DNA of 64,000 nt, from positions 248,001 through 312,000 of the forward strand of contig NZ_SLVX01000003.1 in assembly GCF_004341885.1 (NCBI RefSeq), given 5' to 3'. Positions within the stretch are counted from its first letter, which is position 1; each line of letters opens with the position of its first letter. The notes beneath the pieces were generated by a model that worked only from the letters and a program-made list of their open reading frames with translations, had not been told where the DNA came from and searched no databases. The DNA is from Shinella granuli (lineage in GTDB: Bacteria; Pseudomonadota; Alphaproteobacteria; Rhizobiales; Rhizobiaceae). The position numbers were made by a program, and so were the translations under genes. Positions 38,400 through 46,921 of this stretch are shown piece by piece.

Positions 38400-38720
38400 A
38401 TGATCCGCCACTGCGTCTTCATCCACTTCAAGCCGACCATTTCCGCCGCCTACAAGGCCGAACTCTTCAACGAGATCGACGCCCTGAAGGATCGCCTGCC
38501 GGGCATGCTCGCCGTGCATATCGGCGTGAATGTCAGCCCGGAGGCGGGCATGGACAAGGGGTTCAGCGACGGCTTCATCGTCGATTTCGCCGACAGTTTC
38601 GCGCGGGATGCCTATCTGGAGGACCCGGAGCACAAGCAGACGGGCGCCCGGCTCGTCGCTGCCGCCGAAGGCGGCATCCAGGGCATCCTCGTCTACGACC
38701 TGGAGACCGGGGACCGCTAA
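38400..38720 (+). CDS. Dabb (stress-responsive A/B barrel) domain protein
   Basis: 106 residues. MIRHCVFIHFKPTISAAYKA and FIVDFADSFARDAYLEDPEH show the small dimeric alpha/beta barrel of the Dabb family. Relatives include aromatic polyketide cyclases and proteins of unknown function in catabolic operons. It begins 8 bp after the GMC gene and probably ends the operon; its last 4 bases overlap the convergent permease gene. Confidence 0.8.
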   Translation: MIRHCVFIHFKPTISAAYKAELFNEIDALKDRLPGMLAVHIGVNVSPEAGMDKGFSDGFIVDFADSFARDAYLEDPEHKQTGARLVAAAEGGIQGILVYDLETGDR

Positions 38721-39460
38721 ATCCGCCCCGCCCGGCGCGACAGCACCCGTTCGAGGGCGGAGAAGGTATCGTAGATCAACACCGCCAGCACGGCGACGAC
38801 GAGGCCGCCCTGCAGCACGAAGGCGAGGTTGTTCGATTGCAGCCCGGCGATGATCACCTCGCCGAGCGTCTTGGCCGCCACCGTGGAGCCGATGGTGGCG
38901 GTGGCGAGGCTGATGACGACGGAGAGGCGGATGCCGGCGAGGATGACCGGCAGCGCCAGCGGCAGCTCCACCCGGGTGAGCCGCTGCCAGGCGGTCATGC
39001 CCGTGCCGCGCGCCGCCTCCGTGATGGCCGGCGGCAGGGTGGAAAGGCCCGTCATGGCATTTTCGAAGATCGGCAGCAGGCCGTAGAGGAAGAGCGCGAT
39101 CAGCGTCGGCTTCTCGCCGAAGCCCACGGCGGGCACGGCGAGCGCCAGCACCGCGACCGGGGGGAAAGTCTGGCCGATATTCACCAGGCTGCGCGACAGC
39201 GGCAGGAATTCCGCGCCGATCGGCCTCGTGACGAGGATGGCGAGCCCGACGGCGACGATGGTCGCGGCGAGCGTCGCGGCGAAGACCGTGGCAAGGTGCG
39301 AGAGCGTCAGCGACAGCAGGCTGCCCTGGTTGTAGACGGCCGGCGCATTGGCCTGCACCAGCGGTTTCAGCAAGGGCTCGAAGAGCGCCGGCTGGACGAG
39401 AAAGGCGATAAGGACGAGGAGCGCCGCCAGTCGCAGGAGATTGGGCAGGAGCCGCTTCAT
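38717..39460 (-). CDS. yehW: osmoprotectant ABC transporter permease (YehW-like)
   Basis: 247 residues (YehW of Escherichia coli is about 243). Single permease domain with the segment AARGTGMTAWQRLTRVELPL matching the ABC coupling loop, and LGEVIIAGLQSNNLAFVLQG near the end. It belongs to a four-gene minus-strand operon in the order binding protein, large permease, ATPase, small permease, exactly that of yehZYXW. Overlaps the ATPase gene by 4 bp. Confidence 0.85.
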   Translation of the reverse strand: MKRLLPNLLRLAALLVLIAFLVQPALFEPLLKPLVQANAPAVYNQGSLLSLTLSHLATVFAATLAATIVAVGLAILVTRPIGAEFLPLSRSLVNIGQTFPPVAVLALAVPAVGFGEKPTLIALFLYGLLPIFENAMTGLSTLPPAITEAARGTGMTAWQRLTRVELPLALPVILAGIRLSVVISLATATIGSTVAAKTLGEVIIAGLQSNNLAFVLQGGLVVAVLAVLIYDTFSALERVLSRRAGRI

Positions 39461-40395
39461 TGCGGCCTCGCGGCGCGCCGGGCAAGGCCGGCAAGCGTGA
39501 CGCGGCCGAGCCGGGCGCCATCCGCGCCGACGACCGGCAGGGCCTCACGGCCGGACCAGAGCAGGGCGGACAGTGCATCGCGCTGGCTGGACGTCGCGGC
39601 GATCGGCTCGCCCTCCGCCTCGCCGGCCTCCGCCGCCTCCGCGACGGCGCCGATCGACAGGAGCCGGAAGGGCCGCTCGCCGGCGCCGATCAGCGTCTCG
39701 ACGAAATCCGTCGCCGGATTCACCAGCATCTCCTCCGGCGCCGCATATTGCACGATCCTGCCCTTGTCCATGACGGCGATGCGGTCGGCGAGGTGGAAGG
39801 CCTCCTCCATGTCATGGGTGACGAGCACGATGGTCGTGCCGAAATGCTTCTGGATCGCCAGCAGGTCATCCTGCGCCTTGGCGCGGATGACCGGGTCGAG
39901 CGCGCCGAAGGGTTCGTCCATCAGGAGGATGTTCGGCTCTGCGGCGAGCGCCCGGGCGACGCCGACGCGCTGCTGCTGGCCGCCCGACAGTTCATGCGGA
40001 TAACGCGGGCCGAAGGCGGCGGGATCGAGCTGGAACAGCGACAGCAGCTCCTTCACCTTGGCGGCGATGCGTGATTTCTCCCAGCCGAGCAGGGTCGGCA
40101 CGGTGGCGATGTTCTCCGCGACGGTGCGGTGCGGGAAGAGGCCGTGGCCCTGGATGGCATAGCCGATGCGGCGGCGCAGCTCGTAGCCGGGGATGGAGCG
40201 GTTGTCGGCGCCGTCGATCAGGATCGTGCCGGAGGTCGGTTCGACCAGGCGGTTGATCATGCGCATCAGCGTCGTCTTGCCGGAACCGGACGTGCCGACG
40301 ATGACGGTGATCGTGTGCGGCGCGATCGTCATCGAGACGCTGTCCACGACAGCCGTCTCGCCATAGCGCTTGGTGATGCTGTCGATCTCGATCAT
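39457..40395 (-). CDS. yehX: osmoprotectant ABC transporter ATPase (YehX/ProV-like)
   Basis: 312 residues. Walker A GTSGSGKTT, Q-loop AIQGHGLFPHRTV, signature LSGGQQQRVGVARAL, Walker B ILLMDEPFGALDP, switch VTHDMEEAF. A C-terminal tail with one CBS-like stretch (ALPVVGADGARLGRVTLAGL) fits the glycine betaine family. Overlaps both neighbours by 4 bp. Confidence 0.88.
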   Translation of the reverse strand: MIEIDSITKRYGETAVVDSVSMTIAPHTITVIVGTSGSGKTTLMRMINRLVEPTSGTILIDGADNRSIPGYELRRRIGYAIQGHGLFPHRTVAENIATVPTLLGWEKSRIAAKVKELLSLFQLDPAAFGPRYPHELSGGQQQRVGVARALAAEPNILLMDEPFGALDPVIRAKAQDDLLAIQKHFGTTIVLVTHDMEEAFHLADRIAVMDKGRIVQYAAPEEMLVNPATDFVETLIGAGERPFRLLSIGAVAEAAEAGEAEGEPIAATSSQRDALSALLWSGREALPVVGADGARLGRVTLAGLARRAARPQ

Positions 40396-41552
40396 GCGGC
40401 CCTGCCGGATTTGCGGTTGGAAAGTTCGGTTGCGGCATCGAGCACGATCGCCGCGGCGAAGGCGAGGGCCACGGTCGGCACCGCGCCGAGCAGCACGAGA
40501 TCCATCGCCGTCTGGCCGATGCCCTGGAAGACGAAGACCCCGAAACCGCCCCCGCCGATCAGCGCCGCGATGGTCGCAAGGCCGATATTCTGCACCAGCA
40601 CGATGCGGATGCCGGTAAGGATGACCGGGAAGGCAAGCGGCAGCTCGACGCGGAAGAGGCGCTGGCCATCCGTCATGCCGATGCCGCGGGCGGCATCGTT
40701 CGCTTCGCGCGGCACGCCGGCAAGGCCGACCACCGTATTGGCGACGACCGGCAGCAGCGAATAGAGGAAGAGCGCGATGAAGGCCGGCGCGGTGCCGATG
40801 CCGCGAATGCCGAGCGCCGCGGCCCCCGGCACATGGACGGCGATCCAGCCGAGCGGCGCGATCAGGAGACCGAAGAGCGCGATCGAGGGGATCGTCTGGA
40901 TGATGTTCAGCACGTTGAGCACGCCGGCGCGCAGCGCCTCCACCCGATGGCAGAGCACGCCGAGCGGCAGGCCGACGAGCGTGGCGGCGACAAGCGAGCC
41001 GAGCGCCAGGACGACATGGCGGCCCGCCTCCAGCCAGAAGCTGTCGGCCCGGCTGCCATATTCCTTGAGGATCGACAGCCCGTCCCAGGCGCCGGACATC
41101 AAAAGCCCCGCGGCAGCCGCGGCGACGGCGGCAAGCAGCGCGACCCGGGCAAGCGGCGAAAGCCGGAGACGCGCCAGCGCATCGGCCGCCACGAGCGCGA
41201 AGGCAAAGCTCAGCAGCCAGAAGCCGGAGGCCGGCGAGACGCGGGCATAGGTGTTTTCCGGCGGCGTGAGGTGACCGGCGGAAAGGCCGACGAGGATGGC
41301 GAGCGCCAGCAAGGCGGCAAGCCCCAGCAGCAGCCGGAAGACCGTCGGCGTCTTCAGCACGACGACAACGATGGCGATGACGGTAAAGCCGACCAGCGCC
41401 GCGCCGAGCCCGACGGGAAGCGCCTCCAGGATGCCCCGCGCCTCGCCGGGCACGATGCGATTGGCCCGAAAATTGGCGAAAGGCGCCAGAAAGGCGCCAT
41501 AGGCCAGCAATACGGCGATCACCACGCCGAGCTTGTCGATCCGGAACGTCAT
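40392..41552 (-). CDS. yehY: osmoprotectant ABC transporter permease with long N-terminal region (YehY-like)
   Basis: 386 residues, the same size as YehY (about 385). The first half adds extra hydrophobic helices (VGFTVIAIVVVVLKTPTVF, LLLGLAALLALAILVGLSAG) before the standard permease domain, whose coupling loop is NDAARGIGMTDGQRLFRVEL. This unusual long permease is diagnostic of the Yeh-type system. Pairs with the small permease. Confidence 0.87.
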   Translation of the reverse strand: MTFRIDKLGVVIAVLLAYGAFLAPFANFRANRIVPGEARGILEALPVGLGAALVGFTVIAIVVVVLKTPTVFRLLLGLAALLALAILVGLSAGHLTPPENTYARVSPASGFWLLSFAFALVAADALARLRLSPLARVALLAAVAAAAAGLLMSGAWDGLSILKEYGSRADSFWLEAGRHVVLALGSLVAATLVGLPLGVLCHRVEALRAGVLNVLNIIQTIPSIALFGLLIAPLGWIAVHVPGAAALGIRGIGTAPAFIALFLYSLLPVVANTVVGLAGVPREANDAARGIGMTDGQRLFRVELPLAFPVILTGIRIVLVQNIGLATIAALIGGGGFGVFVFQGIGQTAMDLVLLGAVPTVALAFAAAIVLDAATELSNRKSGRAA

Positions 41553-41606
41553 GAACGCCTTTCGAGGAGAGGCCCTCCGCCCGCAGGGGCGGAGGACAAA
41601 CGCGCC

Positions 41607-42518
41607 TTACTGGATGAAGCCGTTCTTCTTCAGGAAGTCCTCGGCAACGGCCTTGGCCGGCTCGCCGCCGACCTGGACGCGACCGTTGAGATCCTGCAGC
41701 GTCACGAGATCGAGCTTTTCGAAGACGGGTTTCAGGATTTCCTCGATCTGCGGATTGGCCTTCAGCACCGCTTCGCGGATGATCGGCGCCGGCTGATAGA
41801 CCGGCTGCACGCCCTGGTCGTCCTCCAGAACCACGAGGCCCGACGGCGCGATGCCGCCATCCGTGCCATAGACCATGGCGGCATTCGCCCCGTTCGTCTG
41901 GTTGGCAGCCGCCGCGATCGTCGCGGCCGTATCGCCGCCGGAAAGCGTGATGAGCTGTTCCGGCTTCAGGGTGAAGCTGTAGGTCGTCTGGAAGGCCGGC
42001 AGCGCCGCGGCCGAGTTCACGAATTCGGAGGAAGCCGCAAGCACCACCTGGCCGCCATCGGCGACATATTTGCCGAAATCGCTCAGGGTCACCAGCTTGT
42101 TCGGCTCGGCGACGTCTTTGCGCAACGCGATCGCCCAGGTGTTGTTGGCCGGGGACGGCGTCAGCCAGACGAGCTTGTTGGCGTCGAAATCGAGCGTCTT
42201 GGCCAGTTCATAGGCCTTGGCCGCATCCTTCCAGGCGGGATCCTCGGCTTTTTCGAAGAAGAAAGCGGCATTGCCGGTATATTCCGGATAGATGTCGATC
42301 TCGCCGGCGATGATCGCGTGGCGTACGACCGGCGTCGCGCCGAGCTGCACGCGGTCCGTCGTCTCGATGCCGTTGGCATTCAGCACCGAGAGGATGATGT
42401 TGCCGAGCACGCCGCCCTCGGTATCGATCTTCGAGGAGACGACGACCTGGGCCTGGGCAGCACCGGCCGCAAGCCCGAGGGCCAGAGCTGCTCCGAGGAA
42501 TTTGACGACTGGACGCAT
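41607..42518 (-). CDS. yehZ: osmoprotectant ABC transporter binding protein (YehZ/OsmF-like)
   Basis: 303 residues with a signal peptide (VKFLGAALALGLAAGAAQAQ). The mature part opens VVVSSKIDTEGGVLGNII and has GEIDIYPEYTGNAAFFFEKA, the OpuAC-type quaternary ammonium binding domain. It would bind glycine betaine, choline or another compatible solute in the periplasm. First gene of its operon; 54 bp separate it from the large permease. In Escherichia coli this system has low affinity and is stress-induced; that may hold here but is not shown. Confidence 0.88.
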   Translation of the reverse strand: MRPVVKFLGAALALGLAAGAAQAQVVVSSKIDTEGGVLGNIILSVLNANGIETTDRVQLGATPVVRHAIIAGEIDIYPEYTGNAAFFFEKAEDPAWKDAAKAYELAKTLDFDANKLVWLTPSPANNTWAIALRKDVAEPNKLVTLSDFGKYVADGGQVVLAASSEFVNSAAALPAFQTTYSFTLKPEQLITLSGGDTAATIAAAANQTNGANAAMVYGTDGGIAPSGLVVLEDDQGVQPVYQPAPIIREAVLKANPQIEEILKPVFEKLDLVTLQDLNGRVQVGGEPAKAVAEDFLKKNGFIQ

Positions 42519-42843
42519 GAGATAACCCTTTCATTCTGTGCGGGAAGTCATGACGGCATTTTCACCACGTTTGGGAAAGCCAGTCCCGGCAAAGCATTTC
42601 ATATATGGCAGTCAATCGCAAAAAATAGACTGCGCCGCACCGACAGGACATGCCGTTTGTTGCGGCGTTCAAAGCGCTTTCAAGATTGTGCGAAGCAGCA
42701 GCCTTTTGCAATAGAAACGCGTTGCAATTGCCGGTCGCATCCGACACTCTCGCCTTGGCCCGCCTCATTTTCCGATATTGCATTTCACCCCTGCCGGGAA
42801 ACCATCCCGGGCCGATGTCCGGCGCAGATATCTGTGAGGGACA
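42519..42843. other. divergent intergenic region, no gene seen
   Basis: This 325-bp gap separates the minus-strand osmoprotectant operon from the plus-strand DUF4126 gene and must hold promoters for both. It is richer in A and T than its neighbours, for example around 42598-42635. I could not pick a convincing -35/-10 pair or operator. No coding potential was accepted. Confidence 0.5.
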
Positions 42844-43314
42844 ATGAGCATTTACATTCTCGCATTGCTGATCGGCATCGTGGCGGGGCTGCGCGCGATG
42901 ACGGCGCCGGCCGCCGTCAGCATCGGGGCAGCGCTCGGCTGGCTCCCCGTCTCCGGCACCTGGGCCGCCTTCCTGGCCTACCGCTTCACGCCCTATATCT
43001 TCGGCGCCCTCGCCCTCGTCGAGTTCGTCACCGACCAGCTGCCGGGCACGCCGAGCCGCAAGGTGCCACAGCAGTTCGGCGCGCGCATCGTCAGCGGCGG
43101 GTTCTGCGGCGCAGTTCTCGGTACCATCGGAGGGTCGATGATCGGCGGGCTCGTCGCCGGCGTCATCGGCGCGGTCATCGGCACGCTCGGCGGCTATGAG
43201 GCCCGCAAACGCCTTGTCGCTGCCATCGGCGGCAAGGATCTCCCCATTGCGCTGCTGGAAGACGCCGTCGCCGTGCTGCTCGGCCTCTTCGTCGTCTCGT
43301 CGGTCGTGCCATGA
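42844..43314 (+). CDS. DUF4126 family membrane protein
   Basis: 156 residues, strongly hydrophobic with about four helices. The start SIYILALLIGIVAGLRAMTA and the central GGFCGAVLGTIGGSMIGGLV fit DUF4126. Function is unknown. It overlaps the next gene by 4 bp (ATGA), so the membrane protein and the flavoprotein are probably made together. Confidence 0.8.
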   Translation: MSIYILALLIGIVAGLRAMTAPAAVSIGAALGWLPVSGTWAAFLAYRFTPYIFGALALVEFVTDQLPGTPSRKVPQQFGARIVSGGFCGAVLGTIGGSMIGGLVAGVIGAVIGTLGGYEARKRLVAAIGGKDLPIALLEDAVAVLLGLFVVSSVVP

Positions 43315-44684
43315 AGCGGTTCGACGCCATTATCACCGGCGCGGGCCAGGCCGGCCCGTCGCTTGCCGGCCGGCTGACGGCCGCGGGAAAGACGGTCGCG
43401 CTCATCGAGCGCAAGCATGTGGGCGGCACCTGCGTCAACACGGGCTGCATGCCGACCAAGGCCATGGTCGCCAGCGCCTATGCCGCCCATCTCGCCCGCC
43501 GCGGCGCCGATTACGGCGTGGTGACGGGTGAGGTCTGCATCGATTTCCACAAGGTGATGGCCCGCAAGGACAAGGTGCGCTTTGATGCCCGCAAGGGTAA
43601 CGAGGACTGGCTGGCGGGCATGAAGGGCCTCACCTTCATCCGCGGCCATGCGCGCTTCGAAAGCCCGACGGAAATCCGCGTCGGCGAGGAACGGCTGTCG
43701 GCCGGGCAAATCTTCCTCAATGTCGGTGGCCGGGCTGTCGTGCCCGATTTCCCGGGCGTCGGGGACGTGCCGCATCTCGACAATGTCTCGATGATGGAGC
43801 TGACCGAGGTGCCGAAGCACCTCATCGTCGTCGGCGGCAGCTATATCGGGCTGGAATTCGCCCAGATGTTCCGCCGCTTCGGTTCCGACGTGACGGTCGT
43901 CGAGAAGGGACCACGGCTGATCGCCCGCGAGGACGAGGACGTCAGCGCCGCCGTGCGCGACATCCTCGAACGCGAGGGCATTGCCATCCGCACGGGGGCG
44001 GAGTGTATCCGCTTCTTCAAAAGCGGCGACGGTGTCGGGGTGGGCGTCGACTGCACGGCGGGCACGCCCGAGATCCTGGGCTCCCATATCCTCCTCGCCA
44101 CCGGCAGGCGGCCGAACACCGACGACCTCGGCCTCGACAAGGCGGGCGTGGCGACGGACAAACGCGGCTACGTCACCGTCGACGAGCGGCTGGAAACCAG
44201 CGTGCCCGGCATCTTCGCCATGGGCGACTGCAATGGCCGCGGCGCCTTTACTCACACGGCCTACAACGATTTCGAGATCGTCGCCGCGAACCTCCTCGAC
44301 AACGAACCGCGCAAGGTGAGCGACCGTATCCAGACCTATGCGCTCTACATCGACCCGCCGCTCGGCCGCGCCGGCATGAGCGAAACGGAAGCGCGCAAGT
44401 CAGGCCGCAAGCTGCTGATCGGCACAAGACCGATGAGCCGCGTCGGCCGCGCCAAGGAAAAGGGCGAGACCCTCGGCTTCATGAAGGTGATCGCCGATGC
44501 GCAGACGAAGGAAATCCTCGGCGCCTCCATCCTCGGCACCGGCGGCGACGAGGCGGTGCAAAGCATTCTCGACGTGATGTATGCGGGCCGGCCCTATACG
44601 ACCATCACGCATGCCGTACACATCCATCCGACCGTCTCGGAGCTGATCCCGACGGTTTTCGGCGACATGCAGCCGGTGGATTGA
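43311..44684 (+). CDS. MerA-like pyridine nucleotide-disulfide oxidoreductase
   Basis: 457 residues, class I flavoprotein disulfide reductase. FAD motif AIITGAGQAGPSLAGRLTAA, redox-active disulfide in GGTCVNTGCMPTKAM (about residues 36-50), NAD(P) motif VVGGSYIGLEFAQMFRRFG, second FAD site GIFAMGDCNGRG, and the His-Glu pair in HIHPTVSELIP. It lacks the N-terminal heavy-metal domain and C-terminal Cys pair of true mercuric reductase, so mercury reduction is unlikely. The substrate is unknown. Coupled to the DUF4126 gene. Confidence 0.85.
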   Translation: MKRFDAIITGAGQAGPSLAGRLTAAGKTVALIERKHVGGTCVNTGCMPTKAMVASAYAAHLARRGADYGVVTGEVCIDFHKVMARKDKVRFDARKGNEDWLAGMKGLTFIRGHARFESPTEIRVGEERLSAGQIFLNVGGRAVVPDFPGVGDVPHLDNVSMMELTEVPKHLIVVGGSYIGLEFAQMFRRFGSDVTVVEKGPRLIAREDEDVSAAVRDILEREGIAIRTGAECIRFFKSGDGVGVGVDCTAGTPEILGSHILLATGRRPNTDDLGLDKAGVATDKRGYVTVDERLETSVPGIFAMGDCNGRGAFTHTAYNDFEIVAANLLDNEPRKVSDRIQTYALYIDPPLGRAGMSETEARKSGRKLLIGTRPMSRVGRAKEKGETLGFMKVIADAQTKEILGASILGTGGDEAVQSILDVMYAGRPYTTITHAVHIHPTVSELIPTVFGDMQPVD

Positions 44685-44733
44685 GGCGATTTGGGGACGT
44701 GGGCCAAACACCGTGCGTTGGAGCCAAGAGCGG

Positions 44734-44893
44734 CCCCTCATCCCGCTGCCGCGACCTTCTCCCCGCCAGCGGGGAGAAGGGGCAAGAAGCAAAGCTTTCC
44801 TTCCCCGACAACGTCGCTGCCCCGGGAAACCGGCGCGACATCCCCCTTCGCCCCGCTTGCGGGGAGAAGGTGCCGGCAGGCGGATGAGGGGCA
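44734..44893. repeat. RIME-type composite palindromic repeat 5
   Basis: Hairpin CCTTCTCCCCGC/GCGGGGAGAAGG around 44755-44780 and CCTTCGCCCCGC/GCGGGGAGAAGG around 44845-44870, framed by GCCCCTCATCC and GGATGAGGGGC. It lies between convergent flavoprotein and amine oxidase genes. Confidence 0.75.
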
Positions 44894-44913
44894 TCACCTG
44901 CCGGCACCGATCC

Positions 44914-46893
44914 TTACTTCTTGCGCAGCGTCAGCGCCGGGTTATGGGCGAAGAAGTTGTGCGGCATGATGTGCACGGTCTTCCACTCCGTCGACATGAC
45001 CGGCCAGTCCTCCATGCGCGGAATGTGGTGGAAGCCGGCGGAGAACCAGGTGACGATGTCCTTGCCCATCAGGCTCTGGTCCTTCTTGACCCATTCGGCG
45101 AGCGTGTCCGAGCCGTCGCTCTGCATGGCGAACTTGCCGCCGGCATAGCGCTGTTCCGGGTCGTAGACCGTGTTCCAGACCGAATATTCGATATAGGCGT
45201 TGCGCTTCATCGGCGGATCGTTGGCATAGTCGTAGGGACCGTAGGCGACATTGCCGTGATGGATCATCCAGCCGGGCTCGTGGCCGAGATAGCCTTCGCG
45301 CGACGGGTTGGAGATGTGGAAGTAGCGCGGCTGCATGGCCGAGAGCCTGTAGCGCGCCTCCATTTCCGTATGCGGCATGTTGTGCTCGACCGTCCACATC
45401 GATTTGCGCGGGCTCGACGGATCGAGCTTGGCCGGCACGATGTCCATGGTCGAGAAATGGTTCACCGGCTGGTCGACGTCGAAGTCGATGCGGAAGTTGA
45501 AATAGTGGTCGTGGTTGGCGGCGACGAGGTTCGGCGCGATCAGCGTGCCGTAGGCCGTGTCCGCCTTCGCAGTCGCATCCTTCATCGAGGTAGAGGCGAC
45601 GCCCTTCACCGCATCGAGGCCGGTCGCGCCGACATAGATGTTGATCTGGCCGTTCTGCTGCAGGCGATAGTCGATGAGATAGTCGTAGTTGCCGACCTCC
45701 GAGGCCGTGCGCACCACGAGTTCCGTCGCCGGGCGGCCTTCCGCCGGCACCGGGGTTTCCGGCGTCTGCGCGAAGACCTCGAAATGACGCCAGGCCGGAT
45801 CGCCGATATTGCGCTCGAAGACGCAGATCGCATCCGGGATGACGAGCGGCGCGCCCTTGTCGTCGGCGATCGTCGCCGGCAGGAAGGTGGCGTGCGTGGG
45901 GCAGTCGATGCCGGCGCGCAGCGGGCTGAGGAAAAGGCCGAAGCCATATTCCCCGCTGTCCATGTAGGTGCGCCAGTACCAGCCCTCCGTCGGGTCCATA
46001 TAGGGCACGAAGACCTCGGAAAGATGCGCCTGGTAGATGACCGAGCGCCAGGTGCCGGCATCGTTGACGTCGAGATTGGACACGACGAGGCCGGGCCGCT
46101 TGTCGATGCGGAAGTTGAAGCGCCAGATATCCCATTCGACATGGCTGCCGTCGATCCTGTAGTTCGGCCCGCCGTCCTGCACGAGCGTGACGGGCTTCAT
46201 TTCCGGGCGGAGCGGCAGGCGCTCGGCGACTTCCTCCTCCGTATAGCCCCAGCCGTCCTTCGGCGCCTGTTCCACGACACCGGTATCGATGACGCGCTGC
46301 ACCTCCTTCTTGCCGATATCGTAGATGGCAAAGAGCCCCTCGATCGGCTTGGCATAGAAGTTGGATCCCTCCGGCACCTGGTAGCAGGGCACCTTCATCA
46401 GGCGGGAATTCCTGTATTCCTCAGTGAAGAAGTTGCCGCCCGTCAGCGGCAGGCAGAAGGCCTGCTCGGGCTTCAAGCCCCGCTTTTCAAGCCCCGCGAT
46501 CATGTCCGGATGGCCGAGCGCGCCTTCCAGCGCATTCATGAACTCGGTGAACAGCACCATCGGCTGGCCGGCCGTCTTGCCGTTGCTCTCCACCGTGCCC
46601 TTGGAGATGTTGACGACCGCCTCGTTGAAGCCGTCGGCGCTGGTGAAATAGACCGTCGCCTTGCGGTCGAGGCTGTCGCCCTCCTTCCAGGCAAGAACCT
46701 CGGCCTTGGCCGGTTCCTTCAGCTCGATCAGCGGATAGAGCGTGTCGTCGTCCGCCACCTTCTGCTCGCGCAGGATCTGGTTGATCTTCTGGTATTCCTC
46801 GGCCGTCAGCCCGTCGAGCGGATGGGCGGCGGCCGCGCCGGCGGCAAGGCCGAACGCAAGTGCCGTCGTGGCGAGATGTTTCGTCAGTCTCAT
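44914..46893 (-). CDS. tynA: copper-containing primary amine oxidase
   Basis: 659 residues. It oxidises primary amines such as phenylethylamine or tyramine to aldehydes, releasing ammonia and hydrogen peroxide. The Tyr that becomes the TPQ cofactor is Tyr403 in EVGNYDYLIDY. The catalytic base is Asp312 in YMDSGEYGFG. Copper ligands are His461 and His463 (NHDHYFNF) and probably His623 (FHHIPRMEDW). A signal peptide (LATTALAFGLAAGAAAAHP) sends it to the periplasm. ATG 46893 starts right at this signal; a longer reading from 46959 does not. It is 28 bp downstream of an aldehyde dehydrogenase gene and follows an AraC gene, the tynA-feaB-feaR set. Confidence 0.93.
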   Translation of the reverse strand: MRLTKHLATTALAFGLAAGAAAAHPLDGLTAEEYQKINQILREQKVADDDTLYPLIELKEPAKAEVLAWKEGDSLDRKATVYFTSADGFNEAVVNISKGTVESNGKTAGQPMVLFTEFMNALEGALGHPDMIAGLEKRGLKPEQAFCLPLTGGNFFTEEYRNSRLMKVPCYQVPEGSNFYAKPIEGLFAIYDIGKKEVQRVIDTGVVEQAPKDGWGYTEEEVAERLPLRPEMKPVTLVQDGGPNYRIDGSHVEWDIWRFNFRIDKRPGLVVSNLDVNDAGTWRSVIYQAHLSEVFVPYMDPTEGWYWRTYMDSGEYGFGLFLSPLRAGIDCPTHATFLPATIADDKGAPLVIPDAICVFERNIGDPAWRHFEVFAQTPETPVPAEGRPATELVVRTASEVGNYDYLIDYRLQQNGQINIYVGATGLDAVKGVASTSMKDATAKADTAYGTLIAPNLVAANHDHYFNFRIDFDVDQPVNHFSTMDIVPAKLDPSSPRKSMWTVEHNMPHTEMEARYRLSAMQPRYFHISNPSREGYLGHEPGWMIHHGNVAYGPYDYANDPPMKRNAYIEYSVWNTVYDPEQRYAGGKFAMQSDGSDTLAEWVKKDQSLMGKDIVTWFSAGFHHIPRMEDWPVMSTEWKTVHIMPHNFFAHNPALTLRKK

Positions 46894-46921
46894 GATCGTT
46901 CCCTCTTTTCGTTTGCTTCCG

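Noticed and set aside
43311-44684. Mercuric reductase merA
   Set aside because: No heavy-metal-associated domain, no C-terminal Cys pair, and no mer genes nearby.
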